DNA of 64,000 bases from Tenacibaculum caenipelagi (GCF_004363005.1 NZ_SNYH01000005.1:308610-372609), one strand, 5' to 3'. Numbered from the stretch's first letter, positions 51,975-61,248 are shown. The notes: generated from the letters alone by a model not told the origin. Program-made: numbers and translations.

Positions 51975-54350
51975 ATGAATAACGAACAATATTCTCCACA
52001 AATAGACAACAACGACACCATTAACATTAGGGCTGAATTAGAAAAATACTTAATTCATTGGAAATGGTTTGCTTTAGGTATTTTAATTGCTATAATAGGT
52101 GCGTATTTGTACTTAAGATATAGTACACCTGCATATAGTGCATCCACCACCATCTTAATAAAGAATGATAAACAAGGAGGTATTTCAGATGAGTTAGCTG
52201 CATTTGAAGACCTAGGTATAGTTGGAGGATCTAGTAAGAATATTGATAATGAAATAGAAATAATAAAATCTCGTAAACTTATTAATGATGTTATTCAAAA
52301 ACTAGATTTAAATATCAAATACCTTACAGAAGGTAGAATTAAAGAATCTGAAATTTACGAAAACAAACCTATTACTTTTGTTAAAATTGATTCTACATCA
52401 AAAAGATTAAACGAGTTAGACACTATCATCAATATTGAGATTTTATCTGCCGAAAAATTTCGTTTAAAAAATAGTGAAGGAAATACTATTTCTGAAAACT
52501 TATTTAATCAACTAATAAATGATACTTCTCTCGGTAATTTTAAAATTGTAAAAAATCAAGGTTTTGATAAAGAAAGTACAAACAAGAATATCAAAATCTT
52601 AATAAAACCAGTTGATAAAATTATTGATGGGTATCAAAAAGGGATTAATATCTCTCCTATTAGCAAAAAATCTAGTGTTTTAAGATTATCATTACAATCT
52701 TCGGTTAAAGAAAAAGCTGAAAATATACTAGATGAACTAGTAAGACAGTATAACTTAGATGCAATAAATGACAAAAAAGAAGTCTCAGAAAAAACCAATG
52801 ATTTCATTGCTAATCGTTTAAGTAATATTGCTAAAGAACTAGGAAAACTAGACGATAATGTTGAAACTTTTAAAGACAAAAACAACATTACCGATATTGA
52901 ATCTGAAGCACAATTAGTACTTCAAACCAATACGGAAAATCGTAAGAAACTAATTGAAGCTACCACAGAATTAAGTTTGGCTAAATCTTTAAACAAGGAA
53001 CTAGACAATGATGATTATTTACCTGCAAATTTAGGCTTATCAGATGGTAATATTGCTACTTCAATTAATGAATACAATCAACTTTTGGCACAACAAAAGC
53101 GTTTAGAAAAAAGCGCAGGTGCTAAAAACACTATACTCATTGATATACAGGAAAACTTATCAAGCCTAAAAAGTTCTTTAAAAAGAAGTCTTGAAAATAC
53201 TGTTCATTCTTTACAAATAAAAGTAAATAGTTTACAACGTGAGGCAAATCGATTTAACTCAAAAATATCTTCAATTCCTACTAAAGAAAGAGAATTTTTA
53301 GACATTGCTCGTCAACAAGAAATTATAGCTGGTCTATACTCATATTTATTAAAGAAAAAAGAAGAAACAGCTATTTCTCTTACGGCTACGGCAGTACCAA
53401 ATGCTAAAATTATCGATAAAGCTTATGGATCTGACATTCCTGTTAGTCCCAAAAGAAAAATCATATATTTAGCAGCATTATTATTAGGATTGATTATTCC
53501 TTTTGTTTTTATTTATTTAAGAGATTTACTAGACACAAAAGTTCATACTAGAAAAGATATTAAGGATTTAACTTCTATTCCTTTCTTAGGAGACATCCCA
53601 CATTCTGAAACGAAAGAAAAAATAGTAATCAATACCAACGCTCGTTCAAGCACTGCTGAAGCTTTTAGGTTGATAAGAACTAACCTAGATTTTATGCTTC
53701 CTAATAAAGGTGAAAAACAAGCAAAAACTATTTTTATAACTTCCACAACTAGTGGAGAAGGTAAATCTTTTACCTCTATCAACTTAGCTGCTTCTTTATC
53801 TTTATCAGGTAAAAAAGTGGTATTGGTTGGAATGGACTTAAGAGCACCAAAAATTATAGAATATTTAGAAATACCTGAAAGAAAAGGAATTACTAATTTA
53901 ATTACTAATGATAGTATCACTTTAGATTCATTAAAGTTTTCAATTGATGAAATTCCAAATTTAGATATTATCTCTTCTGGTGCTATCCCTCCCAATCCAG
54001 CAGAATTGTTAATGACAAATAAAATAGGAGACATATTTACTGAACTAGAATCACAATATGATTATGTTATTATCGATACTGCTCCTGTAAACTTAGTAAC
54101 AGATACCTTGTTAATTGCTAAGTATGCTGATATCGTATTGTATGTTGCTAGAGCAAATTACCTAGATAAACGTATGTTAATGATTCCTGAAACTTTATAT
54201 AAGGATAAAAAACTACCAAAATTAGCTATTATTTTAAATGACACTGATTTAAAACGAGGTTATGGTTATGGCTACGGCTATGGCTATGGCTACGGCTATG
54301 GTGTGGCTGAAGATGATGGAAAACCTTGGTATAAAAAAATATTTAGTTAA
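51975..54350 (+). CDS. Polysaccharide co-polymerase and tyrosine autokinase, Wzc-like
   Basis: 791 residues. Wzz domain with first helix (about 30-50), a periplasmic coiled-coil part (about 250-450), GNVR-like region, second helix (about 495-515), then a BY-kinase domain (about 530-770): Walker A TSTTSGEGKS, Walker A' VVLVGMDLRAPK, Walker B YVIIDTAP. The C-terminus is a tyrosine cluster made of seven Gly-Tyr dipeptides (bases 54258-54299). The kinase autophosphorylates these to control polymer length and export. A convergent PHP-type phosphatase follows. Confidence 0.93.
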   Translation: MNNEQYSPQIDNNDTINIRAELEKYLIHWKWFALGILIAIIGAYLYLRYSTPAYSASTTILIKNDKQGGISDELAAFEDLGIVGGSSKNIDNEIEIIKSRKLINDVIQKLDLNIKYLTEGRIKESEIYENKPITFVKIDSTSKRLNELDTIINIEILSAEKFRLKNSEGNTISENLFNQLINDTSLGNFKIVKNQGFDKESTNKNIKILIKPVDKIIDGYQKGINISPISKKSSVLRLSLQSSVKEKAENILDELVRQYNLDAINDKKEVSEKTNDFIANRLSNIAKELGKLDDNVETFKDKNNITDIESEAQLVLQTNTENRKKLIEATTELSLAKSLNKELDNDDYLPANLGLSDGNIATSINEYNQLLAQQKRLEKSAGAKNTILIDIQENLSSLKSSLKRSLENTVHSLQIKVNSLQREANRFNSKISSIPTKEREFLDIARQQEIIAGLYSYLLKKKEETAISLTATAVPNAKIIDKAYGSDIPVSPKRKIIYLAALLLGLIIPFVFIYLRDLLDTKVHTRKDIKDLTSIPFLGDIPHSETKEKIVINTNARSSTAEAFRLIRTNLDFMLPNKGEKQAKTIFITSTTSGEGKSFTSINLAASLSLSGKKVVLVGMDLRAPKIIEYLEIPERKGITNLITNDSITLDSLKFSIDEIPNLDIISSGAIPPNPAELLMTNKIGDIFTELESQYDYVIIDTAPVNLVTDTLLIAKYADIVLYVARANYLDKRMLMIPETLYKDKKLPKLAIILNDTDLKRGYGYGYGYGYGYGYGVAEDDGKPWYKKIFS
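54258..54299 (+). repeat. Hexanucleotide repeat (GGY TAY) x7 encoding the Gly-Tyr tail
   Basis: Seven in-frame copies of GG(T/C)TA(T/C). Copy-number change by slippage would add or remove Gly-Tyr pairs without shifting frame. Confidence 0.85.
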
Positions 54351-54370
54351 GTTATAAACTATAGAATTAT

Positions 54371-54401
54371 AAAAAAGGAAGCATTAATGCTTCCTTTTTT
54401 T
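54371..54401. terminator. Bidirectional terminator between wzc and the phosphatase gene
   Basis: Perfect palindrome AAAAAAGGAAGCATT / AATGCTTCCTTTTTT, touching the stop codon of the minus-strand gene. Confidence 0.92.
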
Positions 54402-55137
54402 ATTTAAACTTTTTATTATTTTCTAACAACTTCTCTATCTGCTTTTTTGTCTTTACAGTTCCTATTTTTTGTAAAAGTTTCAAATGATTGTGATGATGGG
54501 TATCAGTACCAACAAAATCATACATTCCTTCACTTAACAATTTTTGTGCTGTCTTTTGTACTCCTTTACCATACTGTTCTGTCAAAGACAATAAATTCAA
54601 TTGAAAAACACAACCTGCCTTTTTTAACTTATAATAATTCTGATAGTCATTATGGTAAAAATTATACCTTTCTGGATGCGCTAAAACAGGCTTATACCCT
54701 TTCAGTTGAATTTCAAATAAAATATCGTATAAATTATAAGGCGCATTAAAATACGACATTTCCACAAGTATATAATTATCTTTTAATGTTAAAATATCAT
54801 CAGCTTTAAGCCTTTCTGTGAATCGCTCATCCATCATATACTCGGCTGCAGCGTTTATAGAAATATCTTTAAGACCTCGTTCTTTTAATGCTGTCCTAAC
54901 CTCTTCTAATTTTTCTTTAATTGTTGTAGAAGAATTTGGATATACATCTCCCAAAACATGAGGAGTGGTAATAAAATTCTTAATTCCGTAAGAATACATT
55001 TTCTCTATCAAAGAGATAGAGTTATCTATATCTTTTGCTCCATCATCAATTCCTGGTAATAAATGAGAGTGAATATCTACAAACCCTTCAGGAAAAACTT
55101 CTTGTAGTGGAATCTCTTTTTTTTTAAAAAAAAACAT
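54400..55137 (-). CDS. CpsB/CapC-like PHP-domain tyrosine phosphatase
   Basis: 245 residues. PHP metal-binding motifs: DIHSHLLPGIDDGAKD near residue 22, TTPHVLG, AAAEYMMDERF, PVLAHPERYNFY and DFVGTDTHHHNHL. Such manganese-dependent phosphatases dephosphorylate BY-kinases (CpsD/Wzc) in capsule systems, so its likely target is the Gly-Tyr tail of the adjacent Wzc. It is transcribed toward wzc and separated by the shared terminator, so kinase and phosphatase can be regulated separately. Confidence 0.9.
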   Translation of the reverse strand: MFFFKKKEIPLQEVFPEGFVDIHSHLLPGIDDGAKDIDNSISLIEKMYSYGIKNFITTPHVLGDVYPNSSTTIKEKLEEVRTALKERGLKDISINAAAEYMMDERFTERLKADDILTLKDNYILVEMSYFNAPYNLYDILFEIQLKGYKPVLAHPERYNFYHNDYQNYYKLKKAGCVFQLNLLSLTEQYGKGVQKTAQKLLSEGMYDFVGTDTHHHNHLKLLQKIGTVKTKKQIEKLLENNKKFK

Positions 55138-55162
55138 AGTGGGTAAAATATCTATTTTGACA

Positions 55163-55170
55163 CAAATTTA
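55163..55170 (-). promoter_or_regulatory. -7 element of the PHP phosphatase gene
   Basis: Minus-strand TAAATTTG, 25 bases before its start codon. Confidence 0.5.
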
Positions 55171-55225
55171 AACTAATAAATTTACTGTACTATAACAAAT
55201 TTCATTCCTTTTCCATTCCACATGA

Positions 55226-55256
55226 TTGCCAATTAACTTTGATAGCCATATATTTG
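55226..55256 (+). promoter_or_regulatory. Promoter of the GlcNAc-kinase-like gene
   Basis: TTG (55226-55228), 20-base spacer, TATATTTG (55249-55256), 21 bases before ATG 55278. Confidence 0.7.
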
Positions 55257-55277
55257 ACTTATAAGAAATAGTAAGAA

Positions 55278-56129
55278 ATGATTTTAATTGCTGATGGTGG
55301 CTCTACAAAAGCCGATTGGATTGCTCTTAACAATAATAAAAAAGAAGTTTTCAGAGCAACTACACTAGGTATAAACCCTTCCGTCCTTACAAAAGAGGAA
55401 ATAACAGATAAAATATCATGTTCAAAAGAACTGTTACATATTAAAAATGATGTTTTACAAGTTTATTTTTATGGAGCGGGTTGTGGTTCTCCCATAGCTT
55501 CTAAAAATTTACAAGAAGTTTTAGAAATTACTTTTACAAATGCTAGGGTTATTGTTTCTGAAGACACTTTAGGTGCCGTTTACGCTAGCTCTGGCACAAA
55601 GCCATCTATTGTATGTATTTTAGGAACGGGCTCTAACAGCTGTTATTTTGATGGAAAAACCATGATAACTTCTGCTCCTTCATTAGGTTATACAATAATG
55701 GATGAAGCCAGCGGCAATTATTTTGGCAAACAATTACTCTGTGATTTTTACTATAACAAAATGCCTAAAAAAATCGCCTCTGCTTTTCAGGCTTCTTTTG
55801 ATCTTGACACAGACACTGTTAAGATGAATTTATACAGAAAACCAAATCCGAATATGTATTTGGCTTCTTTTGCCAAATTCATGTTTAAATATAAAGACAA
55901 AAAATACATTAGAAAAATTATAAAAAAAGGATTCCAAGATTTCTTTTATTACAGAATACTTCCTTTTCAAAAGGACTCTAATACTCCTATTTACTTTATC
56001 GGCTCTATTGCCTATTACTTCAAGGATATTTTAGAAAAAGTAGCATCTAAGAATAACTTAGTTGTTACAGATATTATTCAGCGACCAATTGAAAAATTGG
56101 TTGATTTTCACCGTAATAATAAAGTTTAA
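55278..56129 (+). CDS. BadF/BadG/BcrA/BcrD-type ATPase, N-acetylglucosamine kinase-like
   Basis: 283 residues. Actin-like ATPase/sugar kinase motifs: ILIADGGSTKADWIAL (phosphate 1), FYGAGCGS, VSEDTLGAVYAS, CILGTGSNSCYF (phosphate 2) and SLGYTIMDEASGNYFGK. Resembles N-acetylglucosamine kinases (NAGK branch), suggesting amino-sugar recycling in the cytoplasm; activity on GlcNAc is inferred. It ends convergently with murF, with a 4-base overlap of the two 3' ends. Confidence 0.88.
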   Translation: MILIADGGSTKADWIALNNNKKEVFRATTLGINPSVLTKEEITDKISCSKELLHIKNDVLQVYFYGAGCGSPIASKNLQEVLEITFTNARVIVSEDTLGAVYASSGTKPSIVCILGTGSNSCYFDGKTMITSAPSLGYTIMDEASGNYFGKQLLCDFYYNKMPKKIASAFQASFDLDTDTVKMNLYRKPNPNMYLASFAKFMFKYKDKKYIRKIIKKGFQDFFYYRILPFQKDSNTPIYFIGSIAYYFKDILEKVASKNNLVVTDIIQRPIEKLVDFHRNNKV

Positions 56130-57379
56130 CAATATTCTACTATGCGTTCAAGAGCCATTCCTCTTGATCCTTTTACTAGAATTGTACTATTCTCAATTGA
56201 ATTAATTTTTAAATACTCTTTTAATTCTTCAAATGTTTCAAACTTAGTATTGGTTGTTCTGGTTTTATTAAAATTTTTACCTACTAAAAAAACCTTATCA
56301 AAACTCATCTGTTGTGTCAAATCTGCTATAAATTGATGCTCTTTTGCACTAAACTCTCCTAATTCAAACATATCACCTAAAATAATAGTTTTATGAGTAT
56401 CATTAAATGCATTAAAACTCTCTAAAGCAGCTTTCATACTCGTTGGGTTTGCATTATAAGCATCTAATATTACTTTATTCCTTTCAGTATTAATAACTTG
56501 AGATCTATTGTTTGATGGAACATAATTTTCTATTGCTCTTTTAATTTGCTCTGATGAAACATTAAAAAAATCTCCAATTGTTATAGCTGCAGATATATTC
56601 GCAAAATTATAAGTTCCTATAAGATTACTTGTTATACTTATATCTTTAAATAATAATTTCACAAACGGGTTAGCATCAATAAGCTGAATATCTTCGACGA
56701 ACATTATTGTTTCCATACTACTAGTTTTTTCAACCTGAGTTCTGTCGTTAGGATTAACAAACACCTTTTTATTATGCCTTCTAAGAAAGTCATATAACTC
56801 AGACTTCGCTTTGACAACCCCTTCTAATGACCCAAAACCTTCTAAATGTGCACTACCAAAGTTTGTTATGTAACCATAATCAGGATTTGCTATTTCAGAT
56901 AAAAAAGCTATTTCTTTTGGATGGTTGGCTCCCATTTCTACAATACCAATTTCTGTATTCTTATTCATAGATAGCAAAGTCAACGGAACCCCAATATGAT
57001 TGTTTAAATTTCCAATAGTAGCTGTTGTTTTGTACTTAGTTGATAGTACTGCGTTAATTAATTCTTTCGTCGTTGTTTTTCCATTACTTCCTGTTAAAGC
57101 TATAACTGGTATTTGTAATTGATCTCTATGATAATTTGCAAGCTTTTGAAGTGTTTGTAAAACATCTTCAACTAGAATAATTTTCTCTGAAGTTTTATAT
57201 ACTGCTTCATCTACTACAGCATAACTAGCTCCATCAGCAATTGCTTCTTCAGCAAACTTATTCCCATTAAATTTTTCACCTTTTAACGCAAAGAACATTG
57301 CATTCTTTCTAATGTTTCTAGTATCTGTATCAACTAAACCGTGAGTAATGTACAGCTTATATAAATCTTCTATATTCAT
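56126..57379 (-). CDS. murF: UDP-N-acetylmuramoyl-tripeptide--D-alanyl-D-alanine ligase
   Basis: 417 residues from ATG 57379 (MNIEDLYKLYITHGLVDTDTRNI); an upstream ATG (57403) lies within the gldJ terminator hairpin and is less likely. Mur ligase domains: N-terminal (DTRNIRKNAMFFALKGEKFNGN), central ATPase (PVIALTGSNGKTTTKELI; NNHIGVPLTLL; GIVEMGANHPKEI) and C-terminal (ILDAYNANPTSMKAALE). It adds D-Ala-D-Ala to the peptidoglycan precursor. The rest of the mur/dcw cluster is absent here; gldJ-murF adjacency is common in flavobacteria. Confidence 0.95.
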   Translation of the reverse strand: MNIEDLYKLYITHGLVDTDTRNIRKNAMFFALKGEKFNGNKFAEEAIADGASYAVVDEAVYKTSEKIILVEDVLQTLQKLANYHRDQLQIPVIALTGSNGKTTTKELINAVLSTKYKTTATIGNLNNHIGVPLTLLSMNKNTEIGIVEMGANHPKEIAFLSEIANPDYGYITNFGSAHLEGFGSLEGVVKAKSELYDFLRRHNKKVFVNPNDRTQVEKTSSMETIMFVEDIQLIDANPFVKLLFKDISITSNLIGTYNFANISAAITIGDFFNVSSEQIKRAIENYVPSNNRSQVINTERNKVILDAYNANPTSMKAALESFNAFNDTHKTIILGDMFELGEFSAKEHQFIADLTQQMSFDKVFLVGKNFNKTRTTNTKFETFEELKEYLKINSIENSTILVKGSRGMALERIVEYC

Positions 57380-57391
57380 ATTGTAAAAATA

Positions 57392-57424
57392 AAAAAACCT
57401 CATTGAGAGTCAATGAGGTTTTTT
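57392..57424 (-). terminator. Terminator between gldJ and murF
   Basis: AAAAAACCTCATTGA-GAG-TCAATGAGGTTTTTT, 15-bp arms, 20 bases after the gldJ stop; it ends 12 bases before the chosen murF start, so it may act as an attenuator for murF. Confidence 0.88.
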
Positions 57425-57444
57425 GAATATAATTAAATTCTGTT

Positions 57445-59145
57445 TTATTTAACTTTATCTGGTGTCGCAGTTTTTCTTTTGTTTAACACCATAGGTCCCA
57501 TTTTATCAGTAGCACATCTAAATCCAATGTAATTAGTTGCCATATATTCTGGGAAATATCTTCTCTGTGCAGGATCTAACCAATATTCTCTATCAGCCCA
57601 AGAACCTCCTTTAAACACTCTTGACTTATCACTAATTAAAGTAGTTCTTCTTTTGCTATCATACTTATAATTATCAATTGCATTTCCTAAAGAATCTACT
57701 TCAGCTTCTGGTTTTTGAGGTGAGTTATACATTCTAGAAGAACGATCTAACTGGTCTTTATCTAATCCATAGTATTTAGATGAAGCTTGATCACCATCTC
57801 CTAAACTAGAGTTATTAGCTAAGTTATAATTTCTTCTCATGTAAGTATCTTCTTTCGTAATAGGAATATACTTAACACTACCAGGTAAATCTTTAGGTAC
57901 AATTCTACCATTTTCTAAAGTATCGTACTGAACTTCTCCATCACCAACGATAACCACCTTACCTTCTTCATTAATTAATTTCTTAGTAAAGATGTTTCCT
58001 CTAAAATAATTAAAGTCATTAGCTTCCGAATCAATAATAGGTCTGTAAACATCTTCAACCCATTCAGCTACGTTACCTGACATATCGTATAATCCAAATG
58101 CATTAGGAGGGTAACTTTTTACTGCATTAGGAATATCCGATCCATCACTACTCCAACCTGCAATACCACTATAATCTCCTTTACCTTGTTTAAAGTTTGC
58201 TAATTGATCACCTCTTCTACGCTTATCTCTATCACGAGTGTACTTTCCGCTCCAAGCATATTTTTTTCTACCTCTAATATTATTATACTCGCGGTTTTCA
58301 AAAAGTGCTTTTGCTGCATATTCCCACTCTACTTCTGTAGGTAATCTAAACTTTTGTGATAGAATACCATCTGACGAGGTAACTTGTCTTCCTGTAAATG
58401 ATCCTTTAGCTGGTTTAGGCTCTCCTTTTGCTCTAGGCACTGGAATTCCTTTTTTATAGATAGTAGAATCTCCATCGAAAATAGCATAAGGATCCGTCAA
58501 ATATGTATCTGTATCAAAGTTATTAGCTCCTTTAAAACTCAATGAATCATCTTTAAAGATGTTTTTAATTACACCTTTATCCATTAAAATTTTTAAGTTA
58601 ACCGCATTTGTACGCCACTTACAATATTTGTTTGCTTGAATCCAACTAACTCCAACCACAGGATATTCTGCATAAGATGGATGTCTTAAATAGCTTTCAG
58701 ATAATAAGTTTGTGTTTCCTAATCCCTTTCTCCAAACTAAAGTATCTGGTAAAATTGATGGATAAATATTTTTAAACTGAGGGTCTTCTGTAGGAAAAAC
58801 ATCTTTTGTATATTGCATAAACAGCCCATACTCTGCATTTGTCACCTCCGTTTCATCCATATAAAAGGTACGTACATGCATTTTTTTAGGAGTTGTATTC
58901 CAATCGAACATCACATCGTCCTGTACCAATCCCATAGTAAAGGTACCTCCTTCAATATGAACCATCCCTGGAGGAACGTTCTTTCCTTCTTTATACTTCC
59001 CTTTTATGTAACCACCATAACTAGGATCATTAAAGTTCCAGCCTGTTAATGAGGATTTACCTGACCCACCTCCGTTGTTCTTACAAGAAACAACCAATAA
59101 ACTGGTGACTGCCAATAAACTAAATAATTTCAACGTACTTTTCAT
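57445..59145 (-). CDS. gldJ: Gliding motility lipoprotein GldJ
   Basis: 566 residues. Lipobox LLVVSCKNNGGG (Cys about residue 21), then SLTGWNFNDPSYGGY, a GldJ signature. Formylglycine-generating-enzyme-like (SUMF1) domain: PPGMVHIEGGTFTMG, DETEVTNAEYGLFM, YPVVGVSWIQANKYCKWR, RLPTEVEWEYAA, NAFGLYDMSGNVAEWVEDV and FKGGSWADREYWLDPAQRR. GldJ is required for gliding, T9SS function and GldK stability at the outer membrane. Alone on its transcript, divergent from porV with 361 bases between. Confidence 0.96.
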   Translation of the reverse strand: MKSTLKLFSLLAVTSLLVVSCKNNGGGSGKSSLTGWNFNDPSYGGYIKGKYKEGKNVPPGMVHIEGGTFTMGLVQDDVMFDWNTTPKKMHVRTFYMDETEVTNAEYGLFMQYTKDVFPTEDPQFKNIYPSILPDTLVWRKGLGNTNLLSESYLRHPSYAEYPVVGVSWIQANKYCKWRTNAVNLKILMDKGVIKNIFKDDSLSFKGANNFDTDTYLTDPYAIFDGDSTIYKKGIPVPRAKGEPKPAKGSFTGRQVTSSDGILSQKFRLPTEVEWEYAAKALFENREYNNIRGRKKYAWSGKYTRDRDKRRRGDQLANFKQGKGDYSGIAGWSSDGSDIPNAVKSYPPNAFGLYDMSGNVAEWVEDVYRPIIDSEANDFNYFRGNIFTKKLINEEGKVVIVGDGEVQYDTLENGRIVPKDLPGSVKYIPITKEDTYMRRNYNLANNSSLGDGDQASSKYYGLDKDQLDRSSRMYNSPQKPEAEVDSLGNAIDNYKYDSKRRTTLISDKSRVFKGGSWADREYWLDPAQRRYFPEYMATNYIGFRCATDKMGPMVLNKRKTATPDKVK

Positions 59146-59506
59146 GTATTTTAAACTGTTTTTAAGGGTGCCGCAATTTACAATATTTCTAATTTCTTAC
59201 AACTAAATTATCTACAATTTCACATTTAGCAACCTTGCTCATGCAAGATTACAAACGACAGTTTTTTAACTTTAGTATTACGAAACTAAGAAAAAGATTA
59301 AAATAAGCATCATTAAAGTGTTACAATTTTCGAGTATGCAAATAGTATTTTAAATATAAAGCAGTCATATAATATTTTTATACTAACATCGTTATCATGT
59401 TAGTAAAATCCCCTTAGTGTATACAAAATCTGATCCCTTAAAGCATTAAAAGCAAATAATGCTTTAAGAAAATCATATATTTGCTAAACAATTAATCAAA
59501 TTTTAC
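59146..59506. other. Divergent gldJ-porV intergenic region with two perfect inverted repeats
   Basis: No gene is seen. Repeat 1: TACTAACAT-N7-ATGTTAGTA at 59381-59405. Repeat 2: CTTAAAGCATTA-N8-TAATGCTTTAAG at 59437-59468. Repeat 2 ends seven bases before the porV -7 element TATATTTG (59476-59483) and covers where a -33 element would be. Neither is followed by a T-run. Confidence 0.7.
59476..59483 (+). promoter_or_regulatory. -7 element of porV
   Basis: TATATTTG, perfect, 23 bases before ATG 59507. Confidence 0.65.
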
Positions 59507-60604
59507 ATGAAAAAATTATCTATAGCGCTATTATTATTTATGTGCTTTACCCTTCAAAACAAAGTACAAGCCCAAACATCAATAAACACTACGGCAATGC
59601 CATTTTTATTGATTACACCCGATGCTCGTGCTGGGGGGATGGGGGATGTTGGTGTAGCAACATCTTCTGATGCTTTTTCAATTTTTCACAACCCTGCTAA
59701 AACAGTATTCAATCAAAATAGAATAAGTGTTGGGGTAAACTACACTCCTTGGCTGCGAAATTTAACTGATGATATTTTTGTAGGTGGGGTCTCTTATGTA
59801 AATAAGTATAGTGAAAAATCTGCCTGGGGAGTAGATTTAAAGTATTTTTCTTTAGGTGAAGTTTCCCTAAGAGATGATTCTAATAACCCTACAGGAACAG
59901 AAACCCCTAACGAATTAGCCATTACAGGAATATACTCACTAAAACTAAGCGAAACCTTTTCTATGGGAATTGGCTTAAAGTATATCCACTCAAACTATAA
60001 AATTAGAAGTAACGATTCAAGTTTAGAAACTGTAAATTCTTTTGCTGTAGATGTTTCGGGATACTACCAATCTAAGGAAGAAAACTATGGAAACTTTAAT
60101 GGTCGTTATCGATTAGGGTTTAATATTGCTAATATTGGACCTAAAGTTGAATACACTCCTGGAGTAGAAAACTTTATACCAACAAATGCTAAAATAGGTG
60201 GTGGGTTTGATTTTATATTTGATAATTATAACACTTTTGGACTTAATTTGGAATTCACAAAGTTATTAGTCCCATCAAGTCCAAACTCAGAAAGAGGATG
60301 GTTCGAAGGTATGTTTACCTCTTTAGGTGACAGAGATTTTAGTGAAGAATTAAAAGAGACCACATGGGCTTTAGGTGCTGAGTACTTATACAACAATGCT
60401 TTTGCTGTAAGAGCTGGATATTTTCATGAAAGTGAAGAAAAAGGGCAACGTCAATATTTTACTTTAGGAACAGGGTTTAGCTCTAAAGCTTTCACTTTAG
60501 ATTTATCATACTTAATTAACACTTCAAACGTTAACAACCCATTAGAAAACACCTTACGTTTTTCTTTATCTTTTGATTTAGGAGAACTCTATGAAATTTA
60601 CTAG
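59507..60604 (+). CDS. porV: T9SS outer-membrane protein PorV (LptO)
   Basis: 365 residues with a signal peptide (KVQAQT). N-terminal MPFLLITPDARAGGMGDVGVATSSDAFSIFHNPAK is the PorV hallmark, followed by a FadL-like barrel with many aromatic-ended strands and a final strand LRFSLSFDLGELYEIY. PorV is the shuttle that takes T9SS cargo from the translocon to the PorU sortase. It usually follows porU in flavobacteria, but here gldJ is directly upstream on the other strand. A terminator separates it from cdd. Confidence 0.96.
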   Translation: MKKLSIALLLFMCFTLQNKVQAQTSINTTAMPFLLITPDARAGGMGDVGVATSSDAFSIFHNPAKTVFNQNRISVGVNYTPWLRNLTDDIFVGGVSYVNKYSEKSAWGVDLKYFSLGEVSLRDDSNNPTGTETPNELAITGIYSLKLSETFSMGIGLKYIHSNYKIRSNDSSLETVNSFAVDVSGYYQSKEENYGNFNGRYRLGFNIANIGPKVEYTPGVENFIPTNAKIGGGFDFIFDNYNTFGLNLEFTKLLVPSSPNSERGWFEGMFTSLGDRDFSEELKETTWALGAEYLYNNAFAVRAGYFHESEEKGQRQYFTLGTGFSSKAFTLDLSYLINTSNVNNPLENTLRFSLSFDLGELYEIY

Positions 60605-60642
60605 GAGAACAATATTTTTTTTATAAATTCGTGTCAGAATAT

Positions 60643-60670
60643 AAAAGCAGTCTACCCGACTGCTTTTTTT
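60643..60670 (+). terminator. Terminator after porV
   Basis: AAAAGCAGTC-TACCC-GACTGCTTTT followed by TTT; it overlaps a spurious in-frame TTG start of cdd. Confidence 0.9.
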
Positions 60671-60686
60671 GACTAATTTATTTACC

Positions 60687-61169
60687 ATGAAGAAAATTAA
60701 TATAACTACTAAAGCTATTTTGTTTGATGATATTTCACAATTATCGAAAGAAGATGCCTTTTTAATTGAAAAAGCAACTGAAGCTAGGCAAAAAGCTTAT
60801 GCTCCTTATTCAAAATTTAATGTAGGAGCCGCTATTCTACTTGATAATGGCGAGGTTATATTAGGTAATAACCAAGAAAGCGCAGCTTATCCTTCTGGCA
60901 TGTGTGCTGAACGTGTAGCTATTTGGAAAGCAGGATCAGAATACCCTAACATGAAGGTAAAAAAAATAGCCATTACTGCTGCTTCAGAAAATACTAAAGT
61001 AGACAAACCTGTTGGCCCTTGTGGAGCTTGTCGTCAAACATTGTCAGAATATGAAATCAATCAAAAAGAACCTATTCAAATACTATTTATGGGAGAAGTT
61101 GGACAAATTGTAAAAACTGAATCTTTACTTTCTTTACTTCCTTTTTCTTTCGATAGTTCTTATTTATAA
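60687..61169 (+). CDS. cdd: Cytidine deaminase
   Basis: 160 residues from ATG 60687; a TTG at 60669 lies in the porV terminator and is rejected. Zinc-site motifs: AAYPSGMCAERVAI (CAE) and PVGPCGACRQTLSEY (PCxxC); substrate motif YAPYSKFNVGAAIL. It deaminates cytidine and deoxycytidine in pyrimidine salvage. Slightly longer than E. coli-independent tetrameric forms (about 130-140) through an N-terminal extension of about 20 residues. Frequently beside porV in flavobacteria. Confidence 0.94.
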   Translation: MKKINITTKAILFDDISQLSKEDAFLIEKATEARQKAYAPYSKFNVGAAILLDNGEVILGNNQESAAYPSGMCAERVAIWKAGSEYPNMKVKKIAITAASENTKVDKPVGPCGACRQTLSEYEINQKEPIQILFMGEVGQIVKTESLLSLLPFSFDSSYL

Positions 61170-61248
61170 TACTAACAACATAAAAACTAAAAAAAAGGGC
61201 TTCATTTTTGCAATACTCCAAAATAACCTTTATTTTTTAAGAATATCA

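Noticed and set aside
59437..59468. Inverted repeat as a terminator
   Set aside because: No gene on the plus strand precedes it, no T-run follows, and it sits in the porV promoter.
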